A stretch of DNA of 64,000 bases from Kitagawia praeruptora (Eukaryota; Streptophyta; Magnoliopsida; Apiales; Apiaceae), in contig CM075347.1 in the NCBI GenBank assembly GCA_037693485.1, positions 62,592,501-62,656,500 on the forward strand, in the 5' to 3' direction. A model generated the notes under the pieces. The model was not told the origin of the DNA, did no database searches, and was given only the letters and a program-made list of their open reading frames with translations. Both the position numbers and the translations under genes were made by a program. Below are positions 44,021 to 55,800 of the stretch, piece after piece. Within the stretch, counting starts at the first letter, position 1. The number at the start of each line of letters is the position of its first letter.

Positions 44021-45693
44021 TGTTATGCAAAATTTACGCAAGCGCACGTTGTCACAAGTAATATATGATTAAATCAAGTTCGTTCCCACAGAGATCTAGA
44101 ATGGTGTTCAATTCAATTAATGTACCTATGTACCGATGTATGGTTTTTATCCACTGCTAAGACAAATAACAAAATTGAGATTGATTATCTAAATTAACTA
44201 AGTGTAAATTATAAAACTAAGAATTAAACAATTAACGAGAATAAAAATCGAATTACTTATATGAGAATAAAACATGGAATCCTAGTTTCATCATCTACTT
44301 CACTTAGAGTTGCAGCCTTTAATTAAAACATGCAATGGTTTTGATATCTGATCGAATAACACGAAAAGAGTAAAAGTTACCTCTCGGTATACTAGTACCA
44401 ATCTACACATACATCCACAAAAGAGATAGAAGATGAATAGGCACCTATTATGTTTAGACCCTATATCTCTATAGAATTTGAAAACATAAAGGTTGAAGCA
44501 CAAGTTATCCACTTAGATCACATAGGGCAGCATAATATATCTCTATTTACGCCACAAATCATGATGTTAAAACATCAACCTATCCTATGCTAGCATGGCA
44601 AGTTCTAAATCTCAAGATCCACTCTCGTTTCGCAAGAGATTAACAATTCAATTTAGATGTTAGCTACGCATCTAAAAGCATTAAGATTAACCATACGAGG
44701 ATATCAAGAATTCACCACACATAAATCTTTAAGGCATGCAAACTACTAAGCTACATAGATAAATCCACTAGGATCCCATGACAACGATTAGTTCATAATT
44801 AAACCTTTCGTCACCATGGGATTTGATGAAAACATGGTAAATAACAAGATATGAATAAAAGAAGTAATTATATTAATAAACAAGAGTTTGAGAAAAACAA
44901 ATCTAGAACAAAAGATGAAGTAGATCTAGATCCGTTGCTTGTCACGAGCGTTGAATCCTTCTCTCCTTTTTTCTCTTGCAGATCTAAGCTGGTTACAATA
45001 ATAAAGCTATGATAATGTGTACATCCTATTACAATGGTATGATGTGTTTAAATAGGCTCTAAAAGTCTTCCCCAGCAATAAAATACCAAAACAGAATTAT
45101 AATAGAATTTCTGCAAGATACGTTTCCTAAACTGATTCTGTTTTTTAAGGGAAATTCGTAGCTGACTTTTCTTTAGTTTTTCTGGAATGTTCCAAACGTA
45201 ATTGGACCTCTGGACCACCTTAGAATAATAGAGAATCTCGTTATCTTCGCGTGGACTGCTTACGGGCCCCAAACGGAGTTGTAGAACTCAAGATATGGCC
45301 AAAATAGTAAAAACTGTAATTTTTCAGGGGCAACTTGCGCCCAGCAGTCTGTTCTTCATGCAAATTGCTCCTACCCAGCGCAATTTGCTCCTGATAATCC
45401 TATCCCATGTTGTATAAAATCTCCCAGGCTTCGCGTGGGCAGTAAGATCACTGAAAACGGACTTACAGAACTCCAGATATGGCCAAAACAGTGTAAGCTG
45501 CGCAGCCTTCCCAGAAAATCCGAATTTTAATCAATTAATTCCCAAAAAATTATAGAAGCATCCACCTTAATCAGCATTCTCGTAAACCTGCACAACTAAG
45601 CAAAATACATCAAAACTACAAGAAACTTGAGCCCAAGACAATCAATTTAAGCCAATTTAGAATGCTCCAAGTGGATATAAAATCCATTTATCA
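44021..45693 (-). repeat. 3' LTR of element E (1673 bp)
   Basis: On the minus strand it runs TGATAAATGG...GCATAACA. It is the same length as the other LTR. It ends next to the polypurine tract at 45694. Confidence 0.9.
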
Positions 45694-45706
45694 CACCCCC
45701 AAACTT
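45694..45706 (-). other. Polypurine tract of element E
   Basis: On the minus strand AAGTTTGGGGGTG directly precedes the TGATAA start of the 3' LTR. Confidence 0.8.
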
Positions 45707-47845
45707 AAACCGATGCTTGTCCTCAAGCATAAACAATTACACTATCTAACTAATTAGTACCACTTCCGTAGGTGATCACGGTTGCATTTGGCATATGCAA
45801 CAAGCCCTTTAAACCCCTAGGCAGCCCTAGTGGACGAGTAAGGTCTCGTGAGGGCCTATAGCGAATGTACCCACAAAATCCATTTAACCTAATGCAATGC
45901 AATGCATGAATGCAACTAATATGCAAATGCAATTAATCTAATCTACCATACCTTCAAATCCTCTCATGCCATATCAACTTAAGAATCAAAGTAAATACGC
46001 AATGTCTTGGTGTCGAAAGTGCAAGTATTCACATAGTCTACTCAATGAACATGCATAAGTTCTCACAAGTCCATGTCAAATGTAAGAATAAGTTAGTAAA
46101 CATGCTAAGCCTACAAGAGCACATCTTTGAGACAACACTCGGGATCTCATACGCAAGAACAAGCAAACACTCACAATCCACTCACAAAAGAATATTCACT
46201 CAAGAACAAGGGTAAGTGTATCACTCAATTCCAACAAAATCATAAACATGCTTGACATTTGGTATCAATCTAACTCTTAACACAACATACATCAATGACG
46301 ATAATCAAAAGGTCTTTAATTGGGTTGTAACGGGGCTAGGGACAAGGTATGTCAAATAAGCCAAAACAGGTGTAGTGTCAAAAGCTAGTAAGTACCATAA
46401 TAAATCACACACAACACCCTATTTTCCCCCCACATAATTTTACTAAGACAAACACTCGACTAGTCGACTGAAATAGGATCGCAACAAACACAAACATGCT
46501 CTCATAATATTTTTTTTCCTCTTTTTTTTTTTTCTCTTTTTTTTTTCTTTTTTTTTCGAGAGCTAAATAGAACACATACAATAATATAAACAATAACAAT
46601 GATCCCATAATTTATTACATATTTCGACTATCAAGTAAACAAACCCAATTTTCAATATTTCCCCCAAAATTATGACCAACAATAAACCCCTCCTTGCACA
46701 CCTTATTACTCCCTTAAGAACTCTACTAGCCTTTGACAATGTGGGTTCAAATTAATGTAAGGCCAATACAAGAAAAAGGTCTAGGCAAGTAATGTGGTAT
46801 GTCACCGAAAAAATAGGATTAAGCTCAACGGTTTAACTAATTGATCATGTAAATATGGTGTGGTAATATGGGAAAATATGCGGTTATTCCTAAGTGCCTT
46901 TATCATTTTAATCGTCAAATAATGTCATGCGTTTCAAGAAAGACCTCAAACAACTGCTAGCAATGCAAACAATCCGTGGACACTCAAGCAAACGAATAAA
47001 TTGCAACAAATATGCAATAAGGCTCAAAAACTCACTTGGTGGAAAAACATACTCAATCCCAAGCAACATCTCTCTAACGCACCAACTTGTATTCAAAGCA
47101 TGCAAACTAAATCATCTTGCACATATTCATGTCCTTCTAATCACTTACAACATTCAATAAGTCTACTAGCTTCAACTTACTAGTGTATGTGTGTGCACAA
47201 GAACAAAGCATACCACTTCTCAATCAAAAGCGTCAACAACATAAAATTCCTATCAAGCATGGGTGCAAATGCAAACTATTATGGACTCACATGAAATACG
47301 AAAAAAAAACAGAATGTCCTATATGAAACAAACGTAGATAACACGAACATAAATGCATAATTTACTACTACTACTAATATGCAAAGCATGAAATCCTACA
47401 TGAACAAATAATACAACAACTACTAATCCCTCAAACCACCCCCAAACTTAAAATATTCAATGTCCGCATTGAATGGAAGTAAATACAAGGGATAGCAGAA
47501 AACAAACCTACAAGTCCTCATCCTCCTCGGATGAATCTGGTGGAGGATATTGCACACGAGCTCCATAGACTGGCTACCTTGCCTGAATACTACAAAACCC
47601 ACAATTGACAAGAACACAAATTCGTAATAAAAATAAGATTAGAGAAAAAGATTTACCCAATACGAATCAAAGAGGTGAACTTGCAATTAATTCCTCTTTA
47701 GAATTGAATTTTTTAGAGATTAAAAGAAAATAGAAGAGGAATTGGATTTGTATGTATAGGTGGGTATATACAAATAATAATAATAATAATAAGAATAATA
47801 AGAATAATAAATAATAATAATAATAATAAAGATAATAATAAAGAA

Positions 47846-47878
<33 letters not shown>

Positions 47879-48382
47879 TAACTATAATTATAATAATAAT
47901 AATAAATAAGAATTAGAATAGAAATAGGTTTAGAATTTTTGGAGAAAAAGATGGGAGGTTTTGGAATTAAAATAGGAAAAGAATTAGATGGAAAGGGGAG
48001 TATAAAAGAATGGGGTGAACAAAGGTTTTTTTTTATATATATATACACACAGCAACACACGGAAATAACAAGGGCGCACTGAAAACTTTTTTTTTCTGAC
48101 CTCCTGGAAGACGCGCAAATTGCGCGTGTGAACAGCAAATCGCCTCAAAGTCAGACACGCTAGCGCAAGCTGCGCATCAGGGGGGCAACCTGCCTCAAGG
48201 TCAGTTGCGCAGGCGCAAGTTGCGCAACAGGCGCGCAATCTGCCCTGTAACGCAGCTTTCTCCTGCGTTACACACTCAAAATTCGATTTTTTTTCATTTT
48301 TTTTTCCTTCCTACACTAATGCATGGGTTGCCTCCCACGAAGCGCTTCTTTAACGTCAATAGCTTGACGTTACTTCCTCAAC
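45707..48382 (-). other. Noncoding 3' region of element E
   Basis: Fills the place where pol would be. No coding similarity was found. It holds T-rich homopolymers (about 46508-46556), an (AAT)n microsatellite region (about 47770-47920) and, near the gag end, GC-rich palindromes ACGCGCAAATTGCGCGT (48111-48127), GCGCAAGCTGCGC (48163-48175) and GCGCAAGTTGCGC (48213-48225). Confidence 0.65.
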
Positions 48383-51082
48383 TCATGGCGGTTTCAAAAG
48401 AATAACTGAACCATCTTCAACAGACAAACCACTCATACGAATGTTGACATCTTGATTGCTTGCTTTCCACAAATTTCTTTCATCAAACTTCAACCTAATT
48501 TTACTTCCCAACGGCCAAATCTTCTTCTTTTTCTTCTTCACACCTCTAAAGTGCTTCTCCGACTCAACCGGCTGAACAAAAATATCTTCTTCCTTAACAT
48601 CTGCTTTCCACCTTCGCAACACGTTATCATGCCCCTCTTCAAAAATCACTAGCTCATTATTCAAAAGGACATACCTCAAATGTGGTGGAAGTTTTCCAAG
48701 CTTTACTTTCGAAAGATCACAAACCGAAGAACTGTCAATAGAATCACTAATGGGATGCTTTAGCACATGTGTATCAGATTTTTCACTCAATAACTGATCA
48801 AACTTCTTTCTCTGACCTGTATCAACTATTTCCACACTGCAACACTCCTCATCCTCTGTTGGAAATTTCATGGCCTTGAACACATTAAAGGTGACACTCT
48901 GATCTTGCACCCTCATTGTAAGCTCTCCTTTTTGCACATCAATCAAAGTCTTTCCTGTAGCCAAGAACGGTCTTCCCAAAATTATGGGAATCTTCTTATC
49001 TTCTTCAAAATCCAAGATCACAAAATCAGCTGGGAATATGAGCTTATCAACCTTCACCAAAACGTCCTCCACTATGCCTCTAGGATATGTGAAAGATCGA
49101 TCAGCCAACTGCAAAGAGATGTTAGTTGGCTTTGGCTCCGGTAGACCAAGTTGCTTGAAAACAGACAATGGCATGAGATTAATACTAGCTCCCAAATCAC
49201 ATAAACACTTGTTGAAAGAAAGGTTGCCAATAGTGTATGGAATAGTGAAACTTCCTGGATCTTTAAGTTTAGGAGGCAATTTCTGTTGCAACACCGCACT
49301 GCACTCCTCTGTCAATGCCACTGTTTCAAATTCTTCCAACCTTCTCTTCCGTGACAAAATATCCTTCATGAACTTTGCATATCTCGGTATCTGCTCCAAC
49401 GCTTCAATAAAAGGAATGTTAATGGATAGTTTCTTGAAGACATCCATAAATTTCTGAAATTGTTTCTCTTGACTTTTCTGCAAACGTCCAGGATATGGCG
49501 GAGGTGGATAGATCTGATTATTCATTGAAGATTGCTCCGGAGTAGACTTTTCAACAAGTTTCTTGCTCTTCTCACCATCTAGCTGATCAGCCACTAAATC
49601 AGATTTCTCAATTTCTGGCACTGCAAATTTTTCAACCTGCTGATTCTGAACATCTTCATCTTCTTCAGTTGCTGATTTAGGATCACTCGTGACTTTTCCG
49701 GATCTCAAAGTAACTACATTGACCTGTTCTTTCCTTTCCCTCCTACCTGGATTAGCCATTGTATCACTTGGAAGAGTTCCTTGTTGCATATTTACCAAGG
49801 CACTTGTAATCTGCCCCAACTGGGTTTCCAAAACTTTCTGGCCAGCTTGTAGGTTCTTTACCGCTATCCACACCTCATCTGATTTATCATTAGATGATTG
49901 CCCCATATGAGCCTGGGGTTGTTGCTGCTGAAATCCCGGAGGTTGATATGGTGTCCTTGGAGCATAAAGCTGTTGATAGCCTTGATTGAATGGCCTTGCT
50001 TGCTGATAAGGCTGTTGAAAAGGTTGTTGTGCACTTTGATTGTTGCTCCAGCTGAAGTTGGGATGATTCATGTTGTTAGGATGATAAGTGGCTGGAACTG
50101 GTGCATTAGATCTCTGGAAATTACTCACGAACTGTGCTGATTCAGAAGAGATAGCACACTGATTCGTCTCATGTGCGCCCGCACATAACTCACAAACACT
50201 AGCCACCTGCTGAACTCCATAATTTGCAAGAGAATCCACCTTCATAGCAAGAGCCTTCAACTGAGCCGTAATCATTGCAGCTATATCTACTTCCAAAATT
50301 CCTGCTGCCTTGCCTTGAGATAGCCTTTGGGTTGGATTTTGATATTCATTAGCAGCCATCATCTCTATAAGATCATAAGCTTCATCATAGCTCTTTGCCC
50401 ACAGAGCTCCACCTGATGCTGCATCTAGCAAAGGCCTAGACTGTGCTCCCAACCCATTGTAGAATCCATTAATAACCATCCAATCAGGCATGCCATGATG
50501 AGGACACTTGCGTAGCATCTCCTTGTAGCGTTCCCAAGCCTCACACAAGGTCTCGCCAGATTGCTGTTGGAATTGAGTCAACTGGTTCCTTAATGCTGCA
50601 GTTTTCGCCATAGGGAAGAATTTAGTAAGGAACTTCTGAGCAAGATCTTCCCATGTAGTAATGGAACTAGGTGGCAAAGAGTGTAGCCAGCTCTTAGCCT
50701 TATCCCTCAGAGAGAATGGGAAAAGCCTCAACCTGATAGCATCATCCGTCACACCATTACATTTGAAAGTGTCGTAGATTTCGATAAAGTCCCGAACATG
50801 CATGTTGGCATCCTCCGTAGGAGCTCCCCCAAACTGAACTAAATTCTGCACCATCTGAATTGTGCCCGACTTGATCTCAAAATTGTTTGCTGCAATAGCT
50901 GGTCTAATAATGCTAGACTGGATATCATTGAGTTTCGGCTGAGAATACTCCCTCAAAGCCTTAGCTGCTGCTGCATCTGCCATTGCTACTGTAGTTTCAG
51001 ATTCCTCTTCTTTATTCTCTTTATTCTCTACAAGATCGTCTTCCGCCAGTTCTTCCAAACGAGCTTGTAAGCGTGTTCGCAT
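48383..51082 (-). CDS. Athila-type Gag-protease of element E
   Basis: The 899-codon frame is intact, starting at the ATG 116 bases after the primer site. The Athila gag core lies at about residues 95-260 (LRLFPFSLRDKAKSWL, WEDLAQKFLTKFFP). A CX2CX3HX4C knuckle (CELCAGAHETNQC) is near 298, and a Gln/Pro-rich region follows. An aspartic protease with DLGASINLMPLS (about 633) and IILGRPFLATG (about 700) comes next. The frame then ends soon after a Lys-rich stretch (KKKKKK) instead of entering RT. Its open state despite 1.5% LTR divergence suggests that Gag was under selection, or that the loss of pol is old and the unit moved as a stable non-autonomous family. Confidence 0.9.
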   Translation of the reverse strand: MRTRLQARLEELAEDDLVENKENKEEESETTVAMADAAAAKALREYSQPKLNDIQSSIIRPAIAANNFEIKSGTIQMVQNLVQFGGAPTEDANMHVRDFIEIYDTFKCNGVTDDAIRLRLFPFSLRDKAKSWLHSLPPSSITTWEDLAQKFLTKFFPMAKTAALRNQLTQFQQQSGETLCEAWERYKEMLRKCPHHGMPDWMVINGFYNGLGAQSRPLLDAASGGALWAKSYDEAYDLIEMMAANEYQNPTQRLSQGKAAGILEVDIAAMITAQLKALAMKVDSLANYGVQQVASVCELCAGAHETNQCAISSESAQFVSNFQRSNAPVPATYHPNNMNHPNFSWSNNQSAQQPFQQPYQQARPFNQGYQQLYAPRTPYQPPGFQQQQPQAHMGQSSNDKSDEVWIAVKNLQAGQKVLETQLGQITSALVNMQQGTLPSDTMANPGRRERKEQVNVVTLRSGKVTSDPKSATEEDEDVQNQQVEKFAVPEIEKSDLVADQLDGEKSKKLVEKSTPEQSSMNNQIYPPPPYPGRLQKSQEKQFQKFMDVFKKLSINIPFIEALEQIPRYAKFMKDILSRKRRLEEFETVALTEECSAVLQQKLPPKLKDPGSFTIPYTIGNLSFNKCLCDLGASINLMPLSVFKQLGLPEPKPTNISLQLADRSFTYPRGIVEDVLVKVDKLIFPADFVILDFEEDKKIPIILGRPFLATGKTLIDVQKGELTMRVQDQSVTFNVFKAMKFPTEDEECCSVEIVDTGQRKKFDQLLSEKSDTHVLKHPISDSIDSSSVCDLSKVKLGKLPPHLRYVLLNNELVIFEEGHDNVLRRWKADVKEEDIFVQPVESEKHFRGVKKKKKKIWPLGSKIRLKFDERNLWKASNQDVNIRMSGLSVEDGSVILLKPP

Positions 51083-51197
51083 ACAAACTTAAGTACCTGA
51101 AACACTACGAAACAAACAAACTAAGTAAGAATCCGAGTCAGTGAATGCTAACGACCACTGATGACAAGCACATAAACTAAAATAAAAACACCGATGA

Positions 51198-51215
51198 TCC
51201 CCGGCAGCGGCGCCA
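51198..51215 (-). other. Primer binding site of element E
   Basis: On the minus strand TGGCGCCGCTGCCGGGGA follows the LTR after a short T-rich spacer. It is one base off the complement of the plant tRNA-Asp 3' end. Confidence 0.8.
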
Positions 51216-51221
51216 AAAACT

Positions 51222-52894
51222 TGTTATGCAAAATTTACGCAAGCGCACGTTGTCACAAGTAATATATGACTAAATCAAGTTCGTTCCCACAGAGATCTAG
51301 AATGGTGTTCAATTCAATTAATGTACATATGCACCGATGTATGGTTTTTATCCACTGCTAAGACAAATAACAAAATTGAGATTGATTATCTAAATTAACT
51401 AAGTGTAAATTATAAAACTAAGAATTAAACAATTAACGAGAATAAAAATCGAATTACTTATATGAGAATAAAACATGGAATCCTAGTTTCATCATCTACT
51501 TCACTTAGAGTTGCAGCCTTTAATTAAAACATGCAATGGTTTTGATATCTGATCGAATAACATGAAAAGAGTAAAAGTTACCTCTCGGTATACTAGTACC
51601 AATCTACACATACATCCACAAAAGAGATAGAAGATGAATAGACACCTATTATGTTTAGACCCTATATCTCTATAGAATTTGAAAACATAAAGGTTGAAGC
51701 ACAAGTTATCCACTTAGATCACATAGGGCAGCATAATATATCTCTATTTACGCCACAAATCATGATGTTAAAACATCAACCTATCCTATGCTAGCATGGC
51801 AAGTTCTAAATCTCAAGATCCACTCTCGTTTCGCAAGAGATTAACAATTCAATTTAGATGTTAGCTACGCATCTAAAAGCATTAAGATTAACCATACGAG
51901 GATATCAAGAATTCACCACACATAAATCTTTAAGGCATGCAAACTACTAAGCTACATAGATAAATCCACTAGGATCCCATGACAACGATTAGTTCATAAT
52001 TAAACCTTTCGTCACCATGGGATTTGATGAAAACATGGTAAATAACAAGATATGAATAAAAGAATTAATTATATTAATAAACAAGAGTTCGAGAAAAACA
52101 AATCTAGAACAAAAGATGAAGTAGATCTAGATCCGTTGCTTGTCACGAGCGTTGAATCCTTCTCTCCTTTTTTCTCTTGCAGATCTAAGCTGGTTACAAT
52201 AATAAAGCTATGATAATGTTTACATCCTATTACAATGGTATGATGTGTTTAAATAGGCTCTAAAAGTCTTCCCCAGCAATAAAATACCAAAATAGAATTA
52301 TAATAGAATTTCTGCAAGATACGTTTCCTAAACTGATTCTGTTTTTTAAGGGAAATTCGTAGCTGACTTTTCTTCAGTTTTTCTGGAACGTTCCAAATGT
52401 AATTGGACCTCTGGACCACCTTAGAATGATAGAGAATCTCGTTATCTTCGCGTGGACTGCTTACGGGCCCCAAACGGAGTTGTAGAACTCAAGATATGGC
52501 CAAAATAGTAAAAACTGTAATTTTTCAGGGGCAACTTGCGCCCAGCAGTCTGTTCTTCGCGCAAATTGCTCCTACCCAGCGCAATTTGCTCCTAGGAATC
52601 CTATCCCAAGTTGTAGAAAATCTCCCAGGTTTCGCGTGGGCAGTAAGATCACTGAAAACGGACTTACAGAACTCCAGATATGGCCAAAACAGTGTAAGCT
52701 GCGCAGCCTTCCCAGAAAATCCGAATTTTAATCAATTAATTCCCAAAAAATTATAGAAGCATCCACCTTAATCAACATTCTCGTAAACCTGCACAACTAA
52801 GCAAAACACATCAAAACTACAAGAAACTTGAGCTCAAGACAATCAATTTAAGCCAATTTAGAATGCTCCAAGTGGATATAAAATCCACTTATCA
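51222..52894 (-). repeat. 5' LTR of element E (1673 bp)
   Basis: Promoter LTR of the minus-strand element. A TATA-like TATTTAAA lies on the minus strand at 52248-52255. It contains GCGCAA/TTGC palindrome-like phrases at about 52558-52592. A block reading GGCCATATCTTGAGTTCTAC (minus strand), with CCACGCGAAGATAA and TTTAGGAAACGTA, is matched in the LTR of element C. Confidence 0.9.
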
Positions 52895-52897
52895 TCA

Positions 52898-55800
52898 ATG
52901 GCAACCGTGAAATTCAACACCAACTTTATCGCCCTAACCAGTGATGTGGAAGCACCCAATGCGAACTTTAAGTGCTTTGTAAAGTGGATGTCTGAGTCAT
53001 ACATCAAGGATGCCCTCTCTGCCTACCCGACTCTGTATCTAGACATCCTGGAACAGTTTTGGGGCACTGCTATTGTGGAAGTTGTAGCCCTGGAAATCGC
53101 AATAACATCATATATCATCTACTGCAAGATTCAGGATAAAGAAATCACTATCACCACAGCAGACATGAATCAAGCACTGGGCTTACAACAAGAGTCATAT
53201 GACACACTGGCCACAAATGCATAGTTGGAAGAATTCTTTGAGTTCATCAGCTACTCAGATGGGATTAATCTTGGAAAGCTAAATAGGAAGAATCTGAGGA
53301 AGGAGTGGAGCTATGTGTTTGCAACTCTCCTTCAAGTCTTCACTGCCAGGAAATCAAGTTTCGACCAAATCAATGCACCTGCACAGCAAATTGCCTATGC
53401 ATTGGCTTATGGAAGAAAGATAGATGTTGGTCAAATCATCCTACAAGAGTTGTATGGGAGACTTGGTAAGAACACAACCAAGAGAGGTACTGACATTTTC
53501 TTCCCTCGCTTTATTCAATCTGTACTTAATATTAAAAATACTCAATTGATTGATTTGCCCGGGATAGATAAAAATAGAATAGGCTATCCTAAATCCATGA
53601 CCAAACTCATTTTTGGTAACTTGAAGACTAGGAATGATGTGGATGTAAGACTTAACATAACTCCCCATATGGAGGGTTTGTTTAGGACTTACCCCCACAA
53701 CATGCCAATATTTGATTCCAAGTCACAGTTAGCACAACCCAAGCAAGTAGAACAAAATGCTAACCCAGGGCCTGCTAACCAACCCTCTCAGCCAAACACT
53801 CTATACCAAACATTGAGCCAACTGCATCATCCTCTCAAAAGGGTGATGTTAGTAAAAAGAAGAGAAAGGAGATAGCTTCTGCACCTTTAACTATCTTATC
53901 TGAAGCAACATTGGCTGTGGAATTAGGTGTAGAAAGTGAGGAACCTGAGTCACCCCTTATCAGGCCAAAGAAGAAGAAAACTAAAACCACCTCTTCAGTC
54001 ACACAAATGGCTGAAGTTGTAAAAACAGGGGCAAACAGTTCACTAGGTGTATCCTCCCAACATGGTGCATCTATAGAATCAAGCATCCTCCCCAATTCAC
54101 CAATCTGTACAGAGTCAGCACATGGGAGTGATAAGGCTGACACAACACTGAGTGGAGAGCACATCACATTTGAAACTCCCTCTATTTCTCAGGGGGAGTT
54201 GCCAAAATCTATTTCACAAGACACTTCTCTTCCAGAATCTCCAACTGAAATTTCTTTGCAGCCTGCAACTCAAGCAATTGAGGAGCAAAGACTTGATCAT
54301 CAAGAATTCTTCTCTCTTGATGAGCCAATAACTTCAAGTGACATGGTGCTTGACACTGTGCTCACCACCCAGAAACCACATTCAGATGGTGAGGGAATGC
54401 TAGTTGGGGCATATCCTGATGACACCATCACAACCACAGAGGATTCACTAGTTTTTACTAGAGACTCTGTGCCTGTGTCAACTACTGTTGTAACTCATCC
54501 CACTCCTGTGGAGACAACAGTAGTAGAGTCATTCCATCTGGTTACAGAAGTTGCATCTGTAACTGAGGAGTCTAGCTTGCCTAGCTCTGACTTTATGTCA
54601 CAATGGCTGAAGCCTATGCAACATGATAGTGCTTCAGGATCAGGGTCTGTTCCACCACAATTGACGGTTGAAGCATTTCAAAGCTTAGTTGTGGATCAGA
54701 TTCCTGAGTTTGTCAAGATTGCTCAGAACTTGGTCACCTCCAACATGCCTAATCCAGACTATGAAGCCATTCTGCTATGCCATAGGGATGATGTGGAGAT
54801 GCAAAAGGCCAAGATAATTGATGATGTTGAGAGAGATGGCAATATAGATGCCTGGCTGCAAGGAAAATATGATATTACTCTTGATGAAGCTCTTCAATAT
54901 CTCAGAGAGGAATACATCACTTCACTGGGTTCCAATGCAAAATCTCTGACTCCTGGTGAAGTGTATGAGGCTATGAATGATTCACACAAGGGATTCCTCA
55001 AGGCTGCACACTATCTGGAAAAAGGAGTCAAAACTGAGGTCAACAGAGTGTGTGATAAGACAGCCACTACAGTGGAAGAAATCAAGAGGACCTTTGAGGC
55101 CAAATTTCCTAAATTGGAGAATGTAATCAAGGATATTCTAGCATGCAAATCTACTTGTACCAAGATGGACAATGGTTTGGCTCTTCTCAAAGATGTTGTC
55201 ACAGGTCTGGGGCATAAATTTCAAGCTCTATCTGATCAGATCACAGAATCCAATGCCATGCTGAGGACAATGTTTAAAAATCTATATGGAGACAGGCTCG
55301 TGAATGAGGTCCCTGTGCATGAAATGTCAAAGTCTGAAGTGAAGAGACTGCAAGACCAATCCTTATCTGGTTTCAAGGCAACTGAGCTATTCACTAAAGT
55401 GGATACTCTTGAGAAGGAGGTGGTGTCTCTCAAAGAAACCAATGCTCATCTTACAGACAAGGTTGCAATTCTCAATGAACAGTTGGACACTCAAGCCACC
55501 ACCACAGCTAATGTCCTTCTGCATCAACAATCTCTGTTGTCTGCTATGATGAAGCACATGGGTCTCCCTCTACCTGAAGAATCTTCCAACCCAAAGGCTA
55601 CTCCTAAAGCCTCTGTGCCTGACAACAAGCCTAAGGGGGAGAAGAGGTTAAGGAATTCAAATCCAAAGGGGGAGAAACCTAAGAAGAAAGGCATACAACT
55701 AAATGAGGGTGGTCACCAAAGGGCTCCAAAACCTATAAATGTGCCAGGGAAATGGAAATCCAAAGTTGATGAGCCCCCAACCACTCTGCCAGTAGTTACT

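Larger units (their letters stand above)
44021..52894 (-). mobile_element. Element E: gag-protease-only Athila derivative
   Basis: The 8874-bp element is on the minus strand, flanked by TCAAT (44016-44020 and 52895-52899). Both LTRs are 1673 bp. It has an Athila-type primer site close to the tRNA-Asp complement, one 899-codon gag-protease frame, 2.7 kb of noncoding DNA and a polypurine tract. No RT, RNase H or integrase is present. LTR divergence is about 1.5% by eye (roughly 25 changes). LTR blocks are shared with element C, so C-like elements may supply the missing enzymes. Confidence 0.9.

Noticed and set aside
47770..47920. (AAT)n-rich stretch as a scaffold attachment or origin
   Set aside because: Simple microsatellite in the noncoding part of element E, with no further support.
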